Part shown: in pieces, positions 7,887 through 16,332 of the stretch | Position numbering within the stretch: position 1 is the first letter of the stretch | Layout: the number at the start of each line of letters is the position of its first letter | Source of the DNA: Clostridia bacterium | GTDB lineage: Bacteria; Bacillota_A; Clostridia; Christensenellales; Aristaeellaceae | DNA: 39,401 nt | Assembly (NCBI GenBank): GCA_017938645.1 | Contig: JAGBBE010000020.1 | Location: forward strand, 1-39,401 | Direction: 5' to 3' | The notes under the pieces: generated by a model | Database searches by the model: none | What the model was told of the DNA's origin: nothing | The model's input: the letters and a program-made list of their open reading frames with translations, nothing else | Program-made: the position numbers and the translations under genes

Positions 7887-8016
7887 TTTCAGACCGCCCC
7901 TCCACGGAGGGTGTCGGGGCTCGCGTATGTGATCGTTTTTGTTGGCCGACGGAGTTTGTTCTTGCCCTTTCAGACTGCCGGTCGGCGGAGGGCCTCCCGG
8001 CTCGCTTGAGCGATCG
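7887..8016 (+). repeat. Degenerate tandem pair of 49-bp units, period 81
   Basis: Units at 7887-7935 and 7968-8016 both begin TTTCAGAC and end GATCG, with CGGAGGG and GGCTCGC in between. By eye they agree at 36 of 49 positions without gaps. No coding capacity is evident. Confidence 0.6.
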
Positions 8017-8021
8017 AATAA

Positions 8022-8067
8022 CAAACCCAGCGTTTCTTCTAATATAAGAAGCAGCGCTGGGTTTTTG
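8022..8067 (+). terminator. Intrinsic terminator downstream of xpt
   Basis: A stem AAACCCAGCG/CGCTGGGTTT with an inner TTCTT/AAGAA helix is followed by TTTTT. It lies about 200 bases after xpt and is the best plus-strand terminator of the 5233-7819 operon. Confidence 0.75.
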
Positions 8068-8084
8068 TTTGGTAAAGAAGAAGA

Positions 8085-8258
8085 GGGCGCGTCACATGGT
8101 GCGCCCGGGAGTATGGCTTAATTGCATGCCACGTTCCTCTTCCTTATATTCCGTACCTTTACCTTACGGGGGTCCGGGGTGTCCCCGGTCGTTTTAAGGG
8201 GGATACGGGAGTCCAGAGGGTCGAAGGGGGGAAATCGAAATCCCCCCTGACCCTCTGG
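8085..8258. repeat. Hairpin-rich intergenic segment
   Basis: Three further hairpins occur here. GGGCGC/GCGCCC spans 8085-8106 and CCGGGG/CCCCGG spans 8174-8188. A long one spans 8213-8258 (CCAGAGGGTC/GACCCTCTGG with an inner GGGGGG/CCCCCC helix). No credible gene is present in 7820-8416. Open frames here follow the repeats, lack ribosome binding sites and have no recognisable product. Confidence 0.6.
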
Positions 8259-8325
8259 CCCTAGCGGAGCGGGCAGAGAACCGCACGCGCTTCGGTAAAG
8301 CGCACAATAAACTGAGGCAACCCTC

Positions 8326-8346
8326 AAAAAAGAGCCCGAGGGGCTC
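8326..8346 (-). terminator. Minus-strand terminator-like hairpin
   Basis: GAGCCC/GGGCTC with a 3-base loop (8332-8346) is followed on the minus strand by TTTTTT (8326-8331). No minus-strand gene is seen upstream, so it may insulate the hairpin segment from antisense transcription starting in the 8357-8385 region. Confidence 0.5.
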
Positions 8347-8356
8347 CTCCCCTCAT

Positions 8357-8385
8357 TTGCATCCCCACTCCGAAAATGATACAAT
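8357..8385 (+). promoter_or_regulatory. Promoter of the peptide catabolism locus (TTGCAT-N17-TACAAT)
   Basis: A -35 at 8357-8362 and a -10 at 8380-8385 are separated by 17 bases, with TG one base before the -10 (extended type). The start would be near 8392, leaving a short leader with AAAGGAGA before the ATG at 8417. Confidence 0.65.
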
Positions 8386-8416
8386 ATCCCCACATCCATG
8401 AAAGGAGACATCCCCA

Positions 8417-9598
8417 ATGGCTTCCTTTGATTTTGATACAAAATGCATCTATAGCCCCATCGGGTCGCTCAAGGACTCCTTCATGCCCGATAACGTTCGT
8501 CAGGCCGGGCTGAGCCTGTACTGGGGCGCGGAGTTCGGGTTCAAGACCTGTCCGGCGTTTTCAGAGGGCGTGAAAAAGTGCGCCGAAACCGGGCATTTCG
8601 GGTTCACCATCCAGTCGGATGAGTATAACGAGCGCGTTAAGTGGTGGATGGAACATGTCCGCGGCTTTCAGTGCGAAAAGGAATGGATTGTCTCCACGCA
8701 TGGCACCATCTTCGGGCTGGCGACGGCCATCCGTATGTTCCTGCTTAAGCAACATAAACGGCTGCTGGTGATTCATCCCGGGTATAACCGCTTCGCGCAG
8801 GCGGCGCACCGCATGGGGCTTGAATCCGATGCGTCGGATATGAAGCTGATCGACGGACGGTACTATATCGACTGGGACGATCTCGAACGGCGCATGGCCG
8901 ACCCTGCAAACGGTCTGCTCGCCTTTTCCAATCCGAATAACCCCACGGGTACCATCCTGCCCCGGGAGGATCTGGAGCGCATCGCTGAACTCAGCGAAAA
9001 GTACGGCATGCCCGTGTACTGCGACGAGATCTTTGCCGAGGTCACGCGCGGCGGCGTGAAGGTGTTTCCCTATATCCTGTGCGGGCACGGACGGAAGCTG
9101 GCCATCACGTCCACGACGCTGGGCAAGAGCATGAGCCTTACGGGCGTCAATCACGCAAACCTCCTGATTCCGGACGCGGAGTTGCGGGAGAAGTATATCG
9201 CGCAGAAGTACGCCGACCATTACGGCTCCATCGATCCGATGCTGCACGCCGGGCTGATGAACGCCTATACCGAGGAAGGCGCGGAGTTCATCCGGGCGCT
9301 GAACGAGTATGTCGACGGCAATGTGAAACTCATCGAGGAGACTGTTCCGGCATTGATCCCGGGCGCGAAGGTCATCCATCCCGAAGGCACGTTTGTGATC
9401 TGGATCGATTACTCAGGATTGGGCCTTACCGAGGACGAAGTGGCGCAGCTGCTTAACGAAAAATACCTCTTCTGCGGCGACGCGGGCGACGACTACGGCG
9501 CAAGCCGGTATTTCTACCGCTATTCCATCGCGCTGCCCAGAAGCGAGCTTGTGAAGAATTTTGATTACATCCGAAACGTACAGAGCAAAGGAGAATGA
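8417..9598 (+). CDS. MalY/PatB-type PLP-dependent aminotransferase / C-S lyase
   Basis: A 393-residue fold-type I PLP enzyme. Landmarks are SNPNNPTG at 171-178 (pyridine-ring Asn), YCDEIF at 201-206 (D203 pairs with the PLP nitrogen) and GKSMSLTG at 236-243, where K237 should form the Schiff base. The early YWGAEFGFKT segment and overall length fit the MalY/PatB group, many of which cleave cystathionine or cysteine conjugates to ammonia, pyruvate and a thiol. Transaminase activity cannot be excluded. It leads the locus, has its own promoter and AAAGGAGA site, and is followed after 3 bases by a mu-crystallin-family gene. This suggests that the two handle the same amino acid or imine. Confidence 0.82.
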   Translation: MASFDFDTKCIYSPIGSLKDSFMPDNVRQAGLSLYWGAEFGFKTCPAFSEGVKKCAETGHFGFTIQSDEYNERVKWWMEHVRGFQCEKEWIVSTHGTIFGLATAIRMFLLKQHKRLLVIHPGYNRFAQAAHRMGLESDASDMKLIDGRYYIDWDDLERRMADPANGLLAFSNPNNPTGTILPREDLERIAELSEKYGMPVYCDEIFAEVTRGGVKVFPYILCGHGRKLAITSTTLGKSMSLTGVNHANLLIPDAELREKYIAQKYADHYGSIDPMLHAGLMNAYTEEGAEFIRALNEYVDGNVKLIEETVPALIPGAKVIHPEGTFVIWIDYSGLGLTEDEVAQLLNEKYLFCGDAGDDYGASRYFYRYSIALPRSELVKNFDYIRNVQSKGE

Positions 9599-9601
9599 AC
9601 C

Positions 9602-10546
9602 ATGCGAATCATCGAGGAAGCGGAAGTCAGAAAACTCGTCAGCGCCGGAAAGTGCGTTGAAATCATGAAAAAGGCGCTCACCGATCTGGAGGAGGGCCGC
9701 TGCTACATGCCGCTGCGCCTGATCACCGTGATGCCCAACACCGCCAAGTTCGGCTTCATGCCCGCCTATGTGGGCGATTATTACGGCGCGAAGGTCATCA
9801 CCGCCTACGGCCCCAACGCAGGCACCGGCTATCCCACGCACATCGGCTACGTCATGATCTTTGAAAGCGAGCACTCCACCGTGGCCGGACTGGTCGACGC
9901 CACCGCCGTCACCGAAATCCGCACCGGCGCAGTCAGCGCCGTGGCCACCGACGTGCTCGCGCGCAAGGACGCAAAGACGCTGGCCATTGTGGGCGCAGGC
10001 GCGCAGGCAAGATCTCACACCGCGGCCATCGTGACCGTGAGAAACATTGAATCCATCACCGTGTACGACATGCGCCCCGAGGCCGCCGAAGCCTTCAAGG
10101 CTGAAGTGGAAGCGCAGTACGGCATTCCGGTGGTGGTTGCGCAGGATGTGCGCAGCTGCGTCAGGGATGCGGACATCATCTGCACCCTCACGCCGTCCAA
10201 GGAGCCGTGGCTCACGCTTGATATGGTCAAACCCGGCGCGCACGTCAACGCCGTGGGCACCTTCACACCGGCCACGCGCGAGGCTGCGAGCGATCTGGTG
10301 GCTGCCAGCCGACTGTACGCCGATCAGGTCGAGGCCATGAAGAAGGAAAGCGGCGAATACCTCGTGCCGCTTCAGGAAGGTCTGATCACCGAGGAGCACA
10401 TTGTGGGCTCCATTGGCGAGGTGCTGTGCGGCAGGAAGCCGGGCCGCGAGAATGACGAAGACATCACGCTGTTTGACGCGCTGGGTCTGGCCGTGGAGGA
10501 CGTGGCCTGCGCCGTGTACGCGCTTGAGGCGGACAAGGAGAACTGA
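9602..10546 (+). CDS. Ornithine cyclodeaminase / mu-crystallin family protein
   Basis: A 314-residue NAD(P)-dependent enzyme of the OCD/CRYM/archaeal alanine dehydrogenase family. The Rossmann motif VGAGAQA lies at 130-136, with D156 after the next strand. The family block TEIRTGAVSAVAT is at 104-116, and K64 sits where the family has its substrate lysine. At 225-237 it reads VNAVGTFTPATRE. True ornithine cyclodeaminases carry GGDCPGKTE here, with the catalytic Asp, so a ketimine reductase or amino acid dehydrogenase role is more likely than proline synthesis. RBS AAAGGAG precedes the ATG. It is co-transcribed with the PLP gene before it and the S9 peptidase after it. Confidence 0.85.
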   Translation: MRIIEEAEVRKLVSAGKCVEIMKKALTDLEEGRCYMPLRLITVMPNTAKFGFMPAYVGDYYGAKVITAYGPNAGTGYPTHIGYVMIFESEHSTVAGLVDATAVTEIRTGAVSAVATDVLARKDAKTLAIVGAGAQARSHTAAIVTVRNIESITVYDMRPEAAEAFKAEVEAQYGIPVVVAQDVRSCVRDADIICTLTPSKEPWLTLDMVKPGAHVNAVGTFTPATREAASDLVAASRLYADQVEAMKKESGEYLVPLQEGLITEEHIVGSIGEVLCGRKPGRENDEDITLFDALGLAVEDVACAVYALEADKEN

Positions 10547-10549
10547 TTC

Positions 10550-12514
10550 ATGCGAGCATTCACCACCGATGATATGGCGCTGATCCGCCATCTGCACGAT
10601 CTGCAGCTGTCGCCCGACGAAAGCCGGATTGCGTATGTGGAGGACTGGCAGGAGCCGTCCGACGGAAAATGGCGCAGCCGCGTGTGCGTGTACGGAGCGT
10701 CCGCGCTTGGCGAAGGGACGCATTCGCCGAGGTTTTCGGATGAGCATCTCTACTTTTTGAAGGAAGAAACCGACGGCGCGCAGCTGTGCCGCGTGCCTGC
10801 GGATGATCTGCTTTCGCAGCCCGAGAAGATTCTGCATCTGCGTCACGGCGTGCGCGAGTACGACCTCGGCGCGGACGGGCGCACCATCGTTTTCAGTGCG
10901 CCCGTATGGCCGGGCGAGGACGCCCTTTGCGAAATGACCGATGACGAGCGCGCGGAATTCCTCTGGCAGCGCGAATGGGGCCCGCAGGAGATCACGCAGA
11001 TTGATTACAAGCACGACTCCTGTCTGGGCGTGCGCGACGGAAGCGTGATGACGCTTGGCGTTGTGGACGCCGAAAGCAAGCAGGCGCGTCTGATTGACTG
11101 CGCCTGCCCTTTGGACATGCCCGTGCTTTCGCCCGACTGCCGCCGCATCGCCTGCTACGGCCAGCCGCACACCGGCGCGCGCTTCAGCCGTCAGGAGCTG
11201 TTCATCATCGAGGACGGAATCGTGAAGCCGCTGACCGACGGCGCGCTGCTCTCCGGCACCTGCGCCGCGCGCTTTACGCCGGACGGAAGTACGCTGGTGT
11301 ATCCGGCGTGGTACGTGGGCGACAATACCAGTGAGGAAGTGCTGTACCGGATTTCCGTGGACGGCGGCGAGAGCCTGTGCCTGTTTGATCCGGAAAACGA
11401 TACCGTTTCCTCCGGCATCAACGGCGCGCCCATCCGCACCGAGCACGGACGCAGGAGGGGCTATTTCGACGTGGAGTCCGACCGCGTGGTCTTTGCCGGC
11501 GCGTTTAACGGACGCGGCCGCGTGTTTGCCATTTCATTGGAAGGAAAGGGCATTCCCCGGCAGCTCGCGGGCGGCGAATATTCCATTCACGAGTATGCGC
11601 TGCTTAAAGACGGCAGCCTGATCACGCTGCGCGGCGACGATACGAACTTTGCCGAGCTCTACCGGGATGACGAGCGGCTCTGCCGCAGCAATCCGTGGCT
11701 GGATGAAATCGCGCTTGGCCAGACCATCATCCGTCAGGTTCCGAGCACGGACGGAAAGGCCACGATCCGAAGCCGCGTCACCCTGCCCGTGGGCTATGAA
11801 GAAGGAAAGAAATACCCGGTGGTGCTCTATCTGCACGGCGGCCCGGAGTGCTGCTACACCACCGACCTGTGGCATGAGGTACAGATTCTCGCCGGGCGCG
11901 GCTATGTGGTTGTCTGCTGCGACCCGCGCGGCTCGGCGGGCTACGGGCTGGCGTTCTGCAACGACGAGCTTTCGTGGAGCGACGAGGCCTATGAGGATAT
12001 GATGGCCTGTCTGGAGGACGCGGCCCATCTCGGAGCCGACCTTGACCGCGCAGGCATTACCGGCGGCAGCTACGGCGGCTACATGACCTGCAAAATCATC
12101 ATGAAAACGCGGCGTTTCCGCGCCGCCTGCGCCCAGCGCACGTTTGTGAACAAGGCCACCAGCTACGGCACCGGCGACATCGGCTTCTACTCCGCGCGCA
12201 TGAAGCCGGAGGACGTCGTCGTGCGCGACTGCCTCATGGAGCGCAGTCGCACCAGCATCATCCGGAATATCGACCGCGTGACCACGCCGCTTCTGCTTCT
12301 GCACGGCTACAGCGACTACCGCTGTTCCTTTGAACAGAGCGAGCAGATGTTCATCGCCATCCGCGAGCGCCGTCCGGACGTGCCGGTGAAGCTGGTCATG
12401 TTCCCCAAGGAAAACCACGAGGTTTCGCGCTCGGGTCTGCTCAGCCACCGCAAGACCCATGTCAGCGAGATGTGCGGCTGGTTTGACCGCTTTCTCAAGG
12501 AGGTGCAGGCATGA
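10550..12514 (+). CDS. S9 family peptidase (prolyl oligopeptidase / acylaminoacyl-peptidase-like) 1
   Basis: A 654-residue serine peptidase with an N-terminal beta-propeller (about 10-395) and a C-terminal alpha/beta-hydrolase domain. The triad is complete: S507 in GGSYGGYM, D589 in LHGYSDYRC and H623 in KENHEVS. The oxyanion region LHGGPE is at 428-433. There is no signal peptide, so it should act on imported peptides in the cytoplasm. The propeller restricts substrates to short peptides. Its C-terminal domain closely resembles the peptidase at 21715 (shared NKATSYGTGDIGF/NPATSYGTGDIGF and EMC-W near the end), pointing to duplication within the locus. The stop overlaps the next start by ATGA. 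Confidence 0.92.
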   Translation: MRAFTTDDMALIRHLHDLQLSPDESRIAYVEDWQEPSDGKWRSRVCVYGASALGEGTHSPRFSDEHLYFLKEETDGAQLCRVPADDLLSQPEKILHLRHGVREYDLGADGRTIVFSAPVWPGEDALCEMTDDERAEFLWQREWGPQEITQIDYKHDSCLGVRDGSVMTLGVVDAESKQARLIDCACPLDMPVLSPDCRRIACYGQPHTGARFSRQELFIIEDGIVKPLTDGALLSGTCAARFTPDGSTLVYPAWYVGDNTSEEVLYRISVDGGESLCLFDPENDTVSSGINGAPIRTEHGRRRGYFDVESDRVVFAGAFNGRGRVFAISLEGKGIPRQLAGGEYSIHEYALLKDGSLITLRGDDTNFAELYRDDERLCRSNPWLDEIALGQTIIRQVPSTDGKATIRSRVTLPVGYEEGKKYPVVLYLHGGPECCYTTDLWHEVQILAGRGYVVVCCDPRGSAGYGLAFCNDELSWSDEAYEDMMACLEDAAHLGADLDRAGITGGSYGGYMTCKIIMKTRRFRAACAQRTFVNKATSYGTGDIGFYSARMKPEDVVVRDCLMERSRTSIIRNIDRVTTPLLLLHGYSDYRCSFEQSEQMFIAIRERRPDVPVKLVMFPKENHEVSRSGLLSHRKTHVSEMCGWFDRFLKEVQA

Positions 12515-14517
12515 AGCGCAGTGTGACCTTCCGCGATTTTGACACCCGGCGCATGGTCTCCCATGCCGAGTACCTGCCCGGAACCGACGAGCTTATCTAC
12601 GCCGATTCCGTGTGGGATGAGGCGGCAAACCGCCGCGTGGGACGCATTGTGCTGCGTCAGGTACAAAGCGGCAGAGAAACCGTTGTGACCGACGCGCCGG
12701 GCTGCGGCAATCCGCTGCTTTCGCCCGACGGAAAAAAGCTGCTCTATCTTGCGGCTGCGCAGGGCGGACGGCAGCTGTTTGTCAAACCCCTGAACGGCGA
12801 AGCGGCGCAGCTTACGTCCATGCGCCGCGGCGTGATGGATCCCCAGTGGTCGCCGGACGGCGAATGGATCGTGTTCACCTCCTTTGCCGCCGACGGCGAG
12901 GACGAAGCTTCCCTCACCTCGCCCGCGCAGCAGCAGGCAGACGATCCGCTTGCGCCGGTGATGATCACCGACTTCGGCTACAAGTTTGACGGTCTGGGCT
13001 TCGCAAGGCCCGAAGTGATGCAATTGTGGGTCGTGCCTGCCGATGGAAGCAAGCGCCCCAAGCGAATCACCTCCGGCGCGAGCAACTTCATGCACGCCGC
13101 CTTTGCGCCCGACAGCCGTCACGTGGTCTGCGAAAGCAATCTCTTCTGCGACAAGGCCAACGGCATCGCCACCGACGTATTGTGCGTGGACGTGGAAACC
13201 TGCGAAATCACGCGCGTCACCGAGGATAAGCCGGTGGTTTCCTATCCCAATCCCGTGCGCCCGATCTTCACTGCGGACGGCGAGCACCTGATCATCGGCA
13301 TTCTGGACGTTGAGGATCAGAAGAAAGGCACCTATCCGTCGTGCAGCCTGCGCCGCGTGCCGCTGGGCGGCGGAGAGATGGAAAAGCTCTCCGAAAAGAC
13401 GCCGGAATGCTATGACAACGTGCAGTTTGCCTACAACGCCAACTGCGGCAGCGGTCTGGAAAAGGTGCGCCTTTCCTCCGACGGCAAAGCAGTTCTCTTC
13501 CACGCCGGATACCGGGGACAGGGGCGCATCTACCGGCTGGAGCTGGACGGCGACCGCCGCCCGGTTCCTTTGACCAGCGGGAAATATGCTTACAACGGCA
13601 TGGGCGTGCCCAAGGACGGTCATGTGCTGGTGGCGCGCTGCGAAACCGGCCGGCCGGAAACGCTGTGCCTCATGGATGAAAAGACCGGCGGGGTCCGCGA
13701 ATTGTTCTGTCCGGCGGAGAAGCTGCTTGAGGAGGCCGAGGTCAGCGCTGCCGAAGACTTCTTCTTCACCACGCTTGACGGAAAGAGCGAGGTGCACGGC
13801 TTCTGTCTGCCGCCCGCGCACCGCGAGGACGGCAAAAAGTATCCCTGCATCGTCTATGTGCACGGCGGGCCGCATCCGTTCTACACCTACGGGTTTGATC
13901 TGGAAATGCAGGCGTTTGCAGGCGCGGGCTTCGGCGTGCTTTACTGCAACCCGCGCGGCTCCTCCGGCTACGGCGACGAGCACCGCCAGCTGCACTACGC
14001 CTTCGACGGAAGCGCGTACACGGACATCCTGCAGTTTGTAAGCGAATCCTGCCGCCGCTTTGACTGGATCGATCCCGGCCGGCTGGGCCTGACCGGCGGA
14101 AGCTACGGCGGCTACATGACCAACTACGCCGCTACCCGCTGTTCGATCTTCAAGGCGTATGTCACCCAGCGTTCCATCGCCAATGAGCTCATCGGCTACG
14201 CCTCCTCCGACATGCAGGGCAATTCCTCCGAATTTTCGGATTTCGGCGCGTTCATGGATCATGAGATCGACCGCTCCGTCATCTGCGGCATGGAAAAGGT
14301 GGACGCTCCCTTCCTCATCCTGCACGGTCAGGACGACCTGCGCTGCCCGGTGGAGGGCGCGCATCAGCTCTTTGTGGCGCTCAAGGACTCGCATCCCGAG
14401 GATTTCCCGGTGAAGATGGTCATCTATCCGCACGTAAGCCACAATCAGCCGCAGGAAAGCCGCCAGCGCGCGCATTATTATCAGACCATGCTCGGCTGGT
14501 TCAGGAAGTACCTGTAA
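12511..14517 (+). CDS. S9 family peptidase (dipeptidyl/acylaminoacyl-peptidase-like) 2
   Basis: A 668-residue propeller plus alpha/beta-hydrolase serine peptidase without signal peptide. The triad is S531 in GGSYGGYM, D609 in LHGQDDLRC and H644 in VSHNQ. WD40-like SPDG repeats are visible at 71-74 and 114-117. The SHNQP and VTQRSIANE segments resemble acylaminoacyl-peptidase-type S9C enzymes. The ATG overlaps the previous stop (ATGA) and has AAGGAGG in front. About 120 bases of AT-richer DNA with a promoter follow its stop before the transporter genes, and no terminator is seen there. Confidence 0.92.
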   Translation: MKRSVTFRDFDTRRMVSHAEYLPGTDELIYADSVWDEAANRRVGRIVLRQVQSGRETVVTDAPGCGNPLLSPDGKKLLYLAAAQGGRQLFVKPLNGEAAQLTSMRRGVMDPQWSPDGEWIVFTSFAADGEDEASLTSPAQQQADDPLAPVMITDFGYKFDGLGFARPEVMQLWVVPADGSKRPKRITSGASNFMHAAFAPDSRHVVCESNLFCDKANGIATDVLCVDVETCEITRVTEDKPVVSYPNPVRPIFTADGEHLIIGILDVEDQKKGTYPSCSLRRVPLGGGEMEKLSEKTPECYDNVQFAYNANCGSGLEKVRLSSDGKAVLFHAGYRGQGRIYRLELDGDRRPVPLTSGKYAYNGMGVPKDGHVLVARCETGRPETLCLMDEKTGGVRELFCPAEKLLEEAEVSAAEDFFFTTLDGKSEVHGFCLPPAHREDGKKYPCIVYVHGGPHPFYTYGFDLEMQAFAGAGFGVLYCNPRGSSGYGDEHRQLHYAFDGSAYTDILQFVSESCRRFDWIDPGRLGLTGGSYGGYMTNYAATRCSIFKAYVTQRSIANELIGYASSDMQGNSSEFSDFGAFMDHEIDRSVICGMEKVDAPFLILHGQDDLRCPVEGAHQLFVALKDSHPEDFPVKMVIYPHVSHNQPQESRQRAHYYQTMLGWFRKYL

Positions 14518-14554
14518 AAGCGTCAAAAAGCACAACAAAAGTACAATCCCTTCG

Positions 14555-14583
14555 TTGCGTTTCATGCGTTTGCATGATAAGAT
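14555..14583 (+). promoter_or_regulatory. Internal promoter before the peptide transporter (TTGCGT-N17-TAAGAT, extended -10)
   Basis: A -35 at 14555-14560, a -10 at 14578-14583 and TG one base upstream of the -10. The spacer contains an inverted repeat CATGC-GTTT-GCATG (14563-14576). An alternative start set from TTGACA at 14585-14590 lacks a good -10. Confidence 0.5.
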
Positions 14584-14594
14584 TTTGACATTCT

Positions 14595-14608
14595 GGACAT
14601 AAATGTCC
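14595..14608 (+). promoter_or_regulatory. Candidate operator GGACATAAATGTCC
   Basis: A perfect 6-bp inverted repeat with a 2-base centre just after the predicted transcription start and before the ribosome binding site of the binding-protein gene. No regulator is encoded nearby to assign to it. Confidence 0.4.
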
Positions 14609-14639
14609 GAAAATGTGCATCACAGGAGGCAGAATCCTA

Positions 14640-16235
14640 ATGAAAAAGGTATTTGCACTGGTTCTCGCCCTCATGCTGGCCGCCGCTTCTCTGAGCGTTG
14701 CTGTGGCTGAGGAAAATATCGTCCGCGTGGGCATGGGCTATGATCCCAACACCCTCGACTTTGCCGAGCAGAACCTCGACAGCTCCAACTTCATCATGGA
14801 AGCCACCGCCGAAGCCCTGATCAAGTCTCTGGGCGGCGGCCAGTATGCCCCCGGCCTGGCTGAGAGCTGGACCGTGAGCGAAGATGCCCGCGTGTGGACC
14901 TTCAAGCTGCGCGAGGGCCTGGTCTATGCCGACGGCAAGACCCCCATCACCGCTGAAGACGTGTACTACAACGTAAAGCGCCTGCTGGATCCCGCTGTGG
15001 GCCACGGCAACGTGAGCTTCGTCATCAAGAACTCTCAGGAGTACTACGACGGCAAGGTCGCCTTTGAAGAAGTGGGCGTCAAGGTCATCGACGAGCTGAC
15101 CATCGAGTACACCATGGTCAACCCCGCCTATGAAAGCAGCTTCACCGGCACCGCTCTGTCCGGCGCCATGGAGCAGGCCTTCGTGGAGTCCTTCGGCCAG
15201 ACCTACGGCGCTTCCGCCGAGGCCTACCTCGCCTACGGCCCCTACACCGTCAGCGAGTGGGTTTCCGACTCCTCCGTGACCATGGTCAAGAACCCCTACT
15301 ACTACGATCCCTCCGTGGCCACCCTGGACAAGATCGTTGTTCTGGTGGGCGCTACCGGCGACGTGGCTGTTGACATGATGCTGGCCGGCGAGCTGGACAT
15401 CGCTGATTTCGCCGATCCCAAGCACATCCAGACCGTGGTCGACGCCGGCTTCGAGCAGAAGACCTCCTTCCTGGAGAGCTACCAGGGCCTCAACATCAAC
15501 CACAAGGGCAAGAGCGAAGAAACCGGCAGGTTCCTCTCCAACGTGAACTTCCGCAAGGCTCTGAGCCTGGCCGTGAACCGTGACGCGCTGGTCATGTCCG
15601 TGCGTCAGGGCGAAGAACCCGCCACCCGCCTCACCCATTCCAGCGAGGCTGCCTACGCCTACAACCCCGACTACACTGCCGTGACCACCGCCGGCGACGT
15701 CGAGCTGGCCAAGGAATACCTGAACAAGGCGCTGGAAGAGCTGGGCTGCACCGTGGAAGAAATGCCCACCTTCGAGCTGCTGTGCTTCGAAGCTCAGGGC
15801 TCCATCAACACCCTGGCCGTGTATCAGGATATGTGGAAGCAGGCTCTGGGTCTGAAGACCGAGATCGCTGCCGTGACCATTCAGGTCATGATCTCCAACG
15901 CCATGAGCGGCAACTACGACTTCTGGCTGGGCGGCAACGGCCCCACCGTGCCCGACGCCTGCGAAAGCTACCTCATGAGCTACACCACCGCCAACTACAC
16001 TCCCCTGCGCGGCTACTCCGACCCCGTGTTTGACGAACTGTACAACAAGACCGTTGCTTCCGCCACGCTGGAAGAGCGTCTGACCAACTACGCTGCCGTG
16101 GAAGAGTACTTCTGCGAAAACGTCCTGTCCCTGATCACCAGCTGGACCACCAACTACATCTACGCTCCCGCCAGCTACTCCGGCATCTACGTTGCCGACG
16201 GCGGCCACCTCAACGTTTGCAGCCTGACCAAGTAA
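14640..16235 (+). CDS. ABC transporter substrate-binding protein, family 5 (peptide/nickel type)
   Basis: A 531-residue secreted solute receptor of the DppA/OppA type. Residues 1-23 form a signal peptide (lysines, long hydrophobic core, cleavage after AVA). The text then follows the SBP_bac_5 pattern: LAESW near 81-85, WTFKLREGLVYADG at about 90-103 and FRKALSLAVNRDAL further on. There is no cysteine at the cleavage site, so it is not a typical lipoprotein, which is unusual for a receptor in a single-membrane organism. The ATG at 14640 follows AGGAGG by about 10 bases. Codon choice looks strongly biased, suggesting high expression. It is followed by a long hairpin and then the permease genes. 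Confidence 0.92.
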   Translation: MKKVFALVLALMLAAASLSVAVAEENIVRVGMGYDPNTLDFAEQNLDSSNFIMEATAEALIKSLGGGQYAPGLAESWTVSEDARVWTFKLREGLVYADGKTPITAEDVYYNVKRLLDPAVGHGNVSFVIKNSQEYYDGKVAFEEVGVKVIDELTIEYTMVNPAYESSFTGTALSGAMEQAFVESFGQTYGASAEAYLAYGPYTVSEWVSDSSVTMVKNPYYYDPSVATLDKIVVLVGATGDVAVDMMLAGELDIADFADPKHIQTVVDAGFEQKTSFLESYQGLNINHKGKSEETGRFLSNVNFRKALSLAVNRDALVMSVRQGEEPATRLTHSSEAAYAYNPDYTAVTTAGDVELAKEYLNKALEELGCTVEEMPTFELLCFEAQGSINTLAVYQDMWKQALGLKTEIAAVTIQVMISNAMSGNYDFWLGGNGPTVPDACESYLMSYTTANYTPLRGYSDPVFDELYNKTVASATLEERLTNYAAVEEYFCENVLSLITSWTTNYIYAPASYSGIYVADGGHLNVCSLTK

Positions 16236-16249
16236 TTCCACAGTTCTTT

Positions 16250-16287
16250 CATGATGGAAGGGAGCCTGCGCGCTCCTTTCCATCATG
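16250..16287 (+). promoter_or_regulatory. 16-bp hairpin between binding protein and permease genes
   Basis: CATGATGGAAGGGAGC pairs with GCTCCTTTCCATCATG (one G-U) around a 6-base loop. No T-run follows directly, so it looks like an mRNA stabiliser or partial attenuator that keeps the receptor message abundant relative to the permeases. Confidence 0.65.
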
Positions 16288-16306
16288 CTGCAAAATTCCC
16301 TACAGC

Positions 16307-16332
16307 GGAAAAGATCGCGAAGCGAGCTTTTT
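16307..16332 (+). repeat. Intergenic repeat B, copy 1
   Basis: A hairpin-forming 26-mer whose core GATCGCGAAGCGAGC is flanked by GGAAAA and TTTT. The same 25 to 26 bases occur at 31308-31333. Here it ends in TTTTTC and may act as a leaky terminator ahead of the permease genes. Confidence 0.7.

Noticed and set aside
7887..8016. CRISPR array
   Set aside because: Only two degenerate units (about 73% identical by eye) with no further repeats and no cas genes.
8118..8441. 107-codon minus-strand frame in the hairpin island
   Set aside because: It runs through the repeat hairpins and over the promoter and start of the PLP gene, has no ribosome binding site and no recognisable product.
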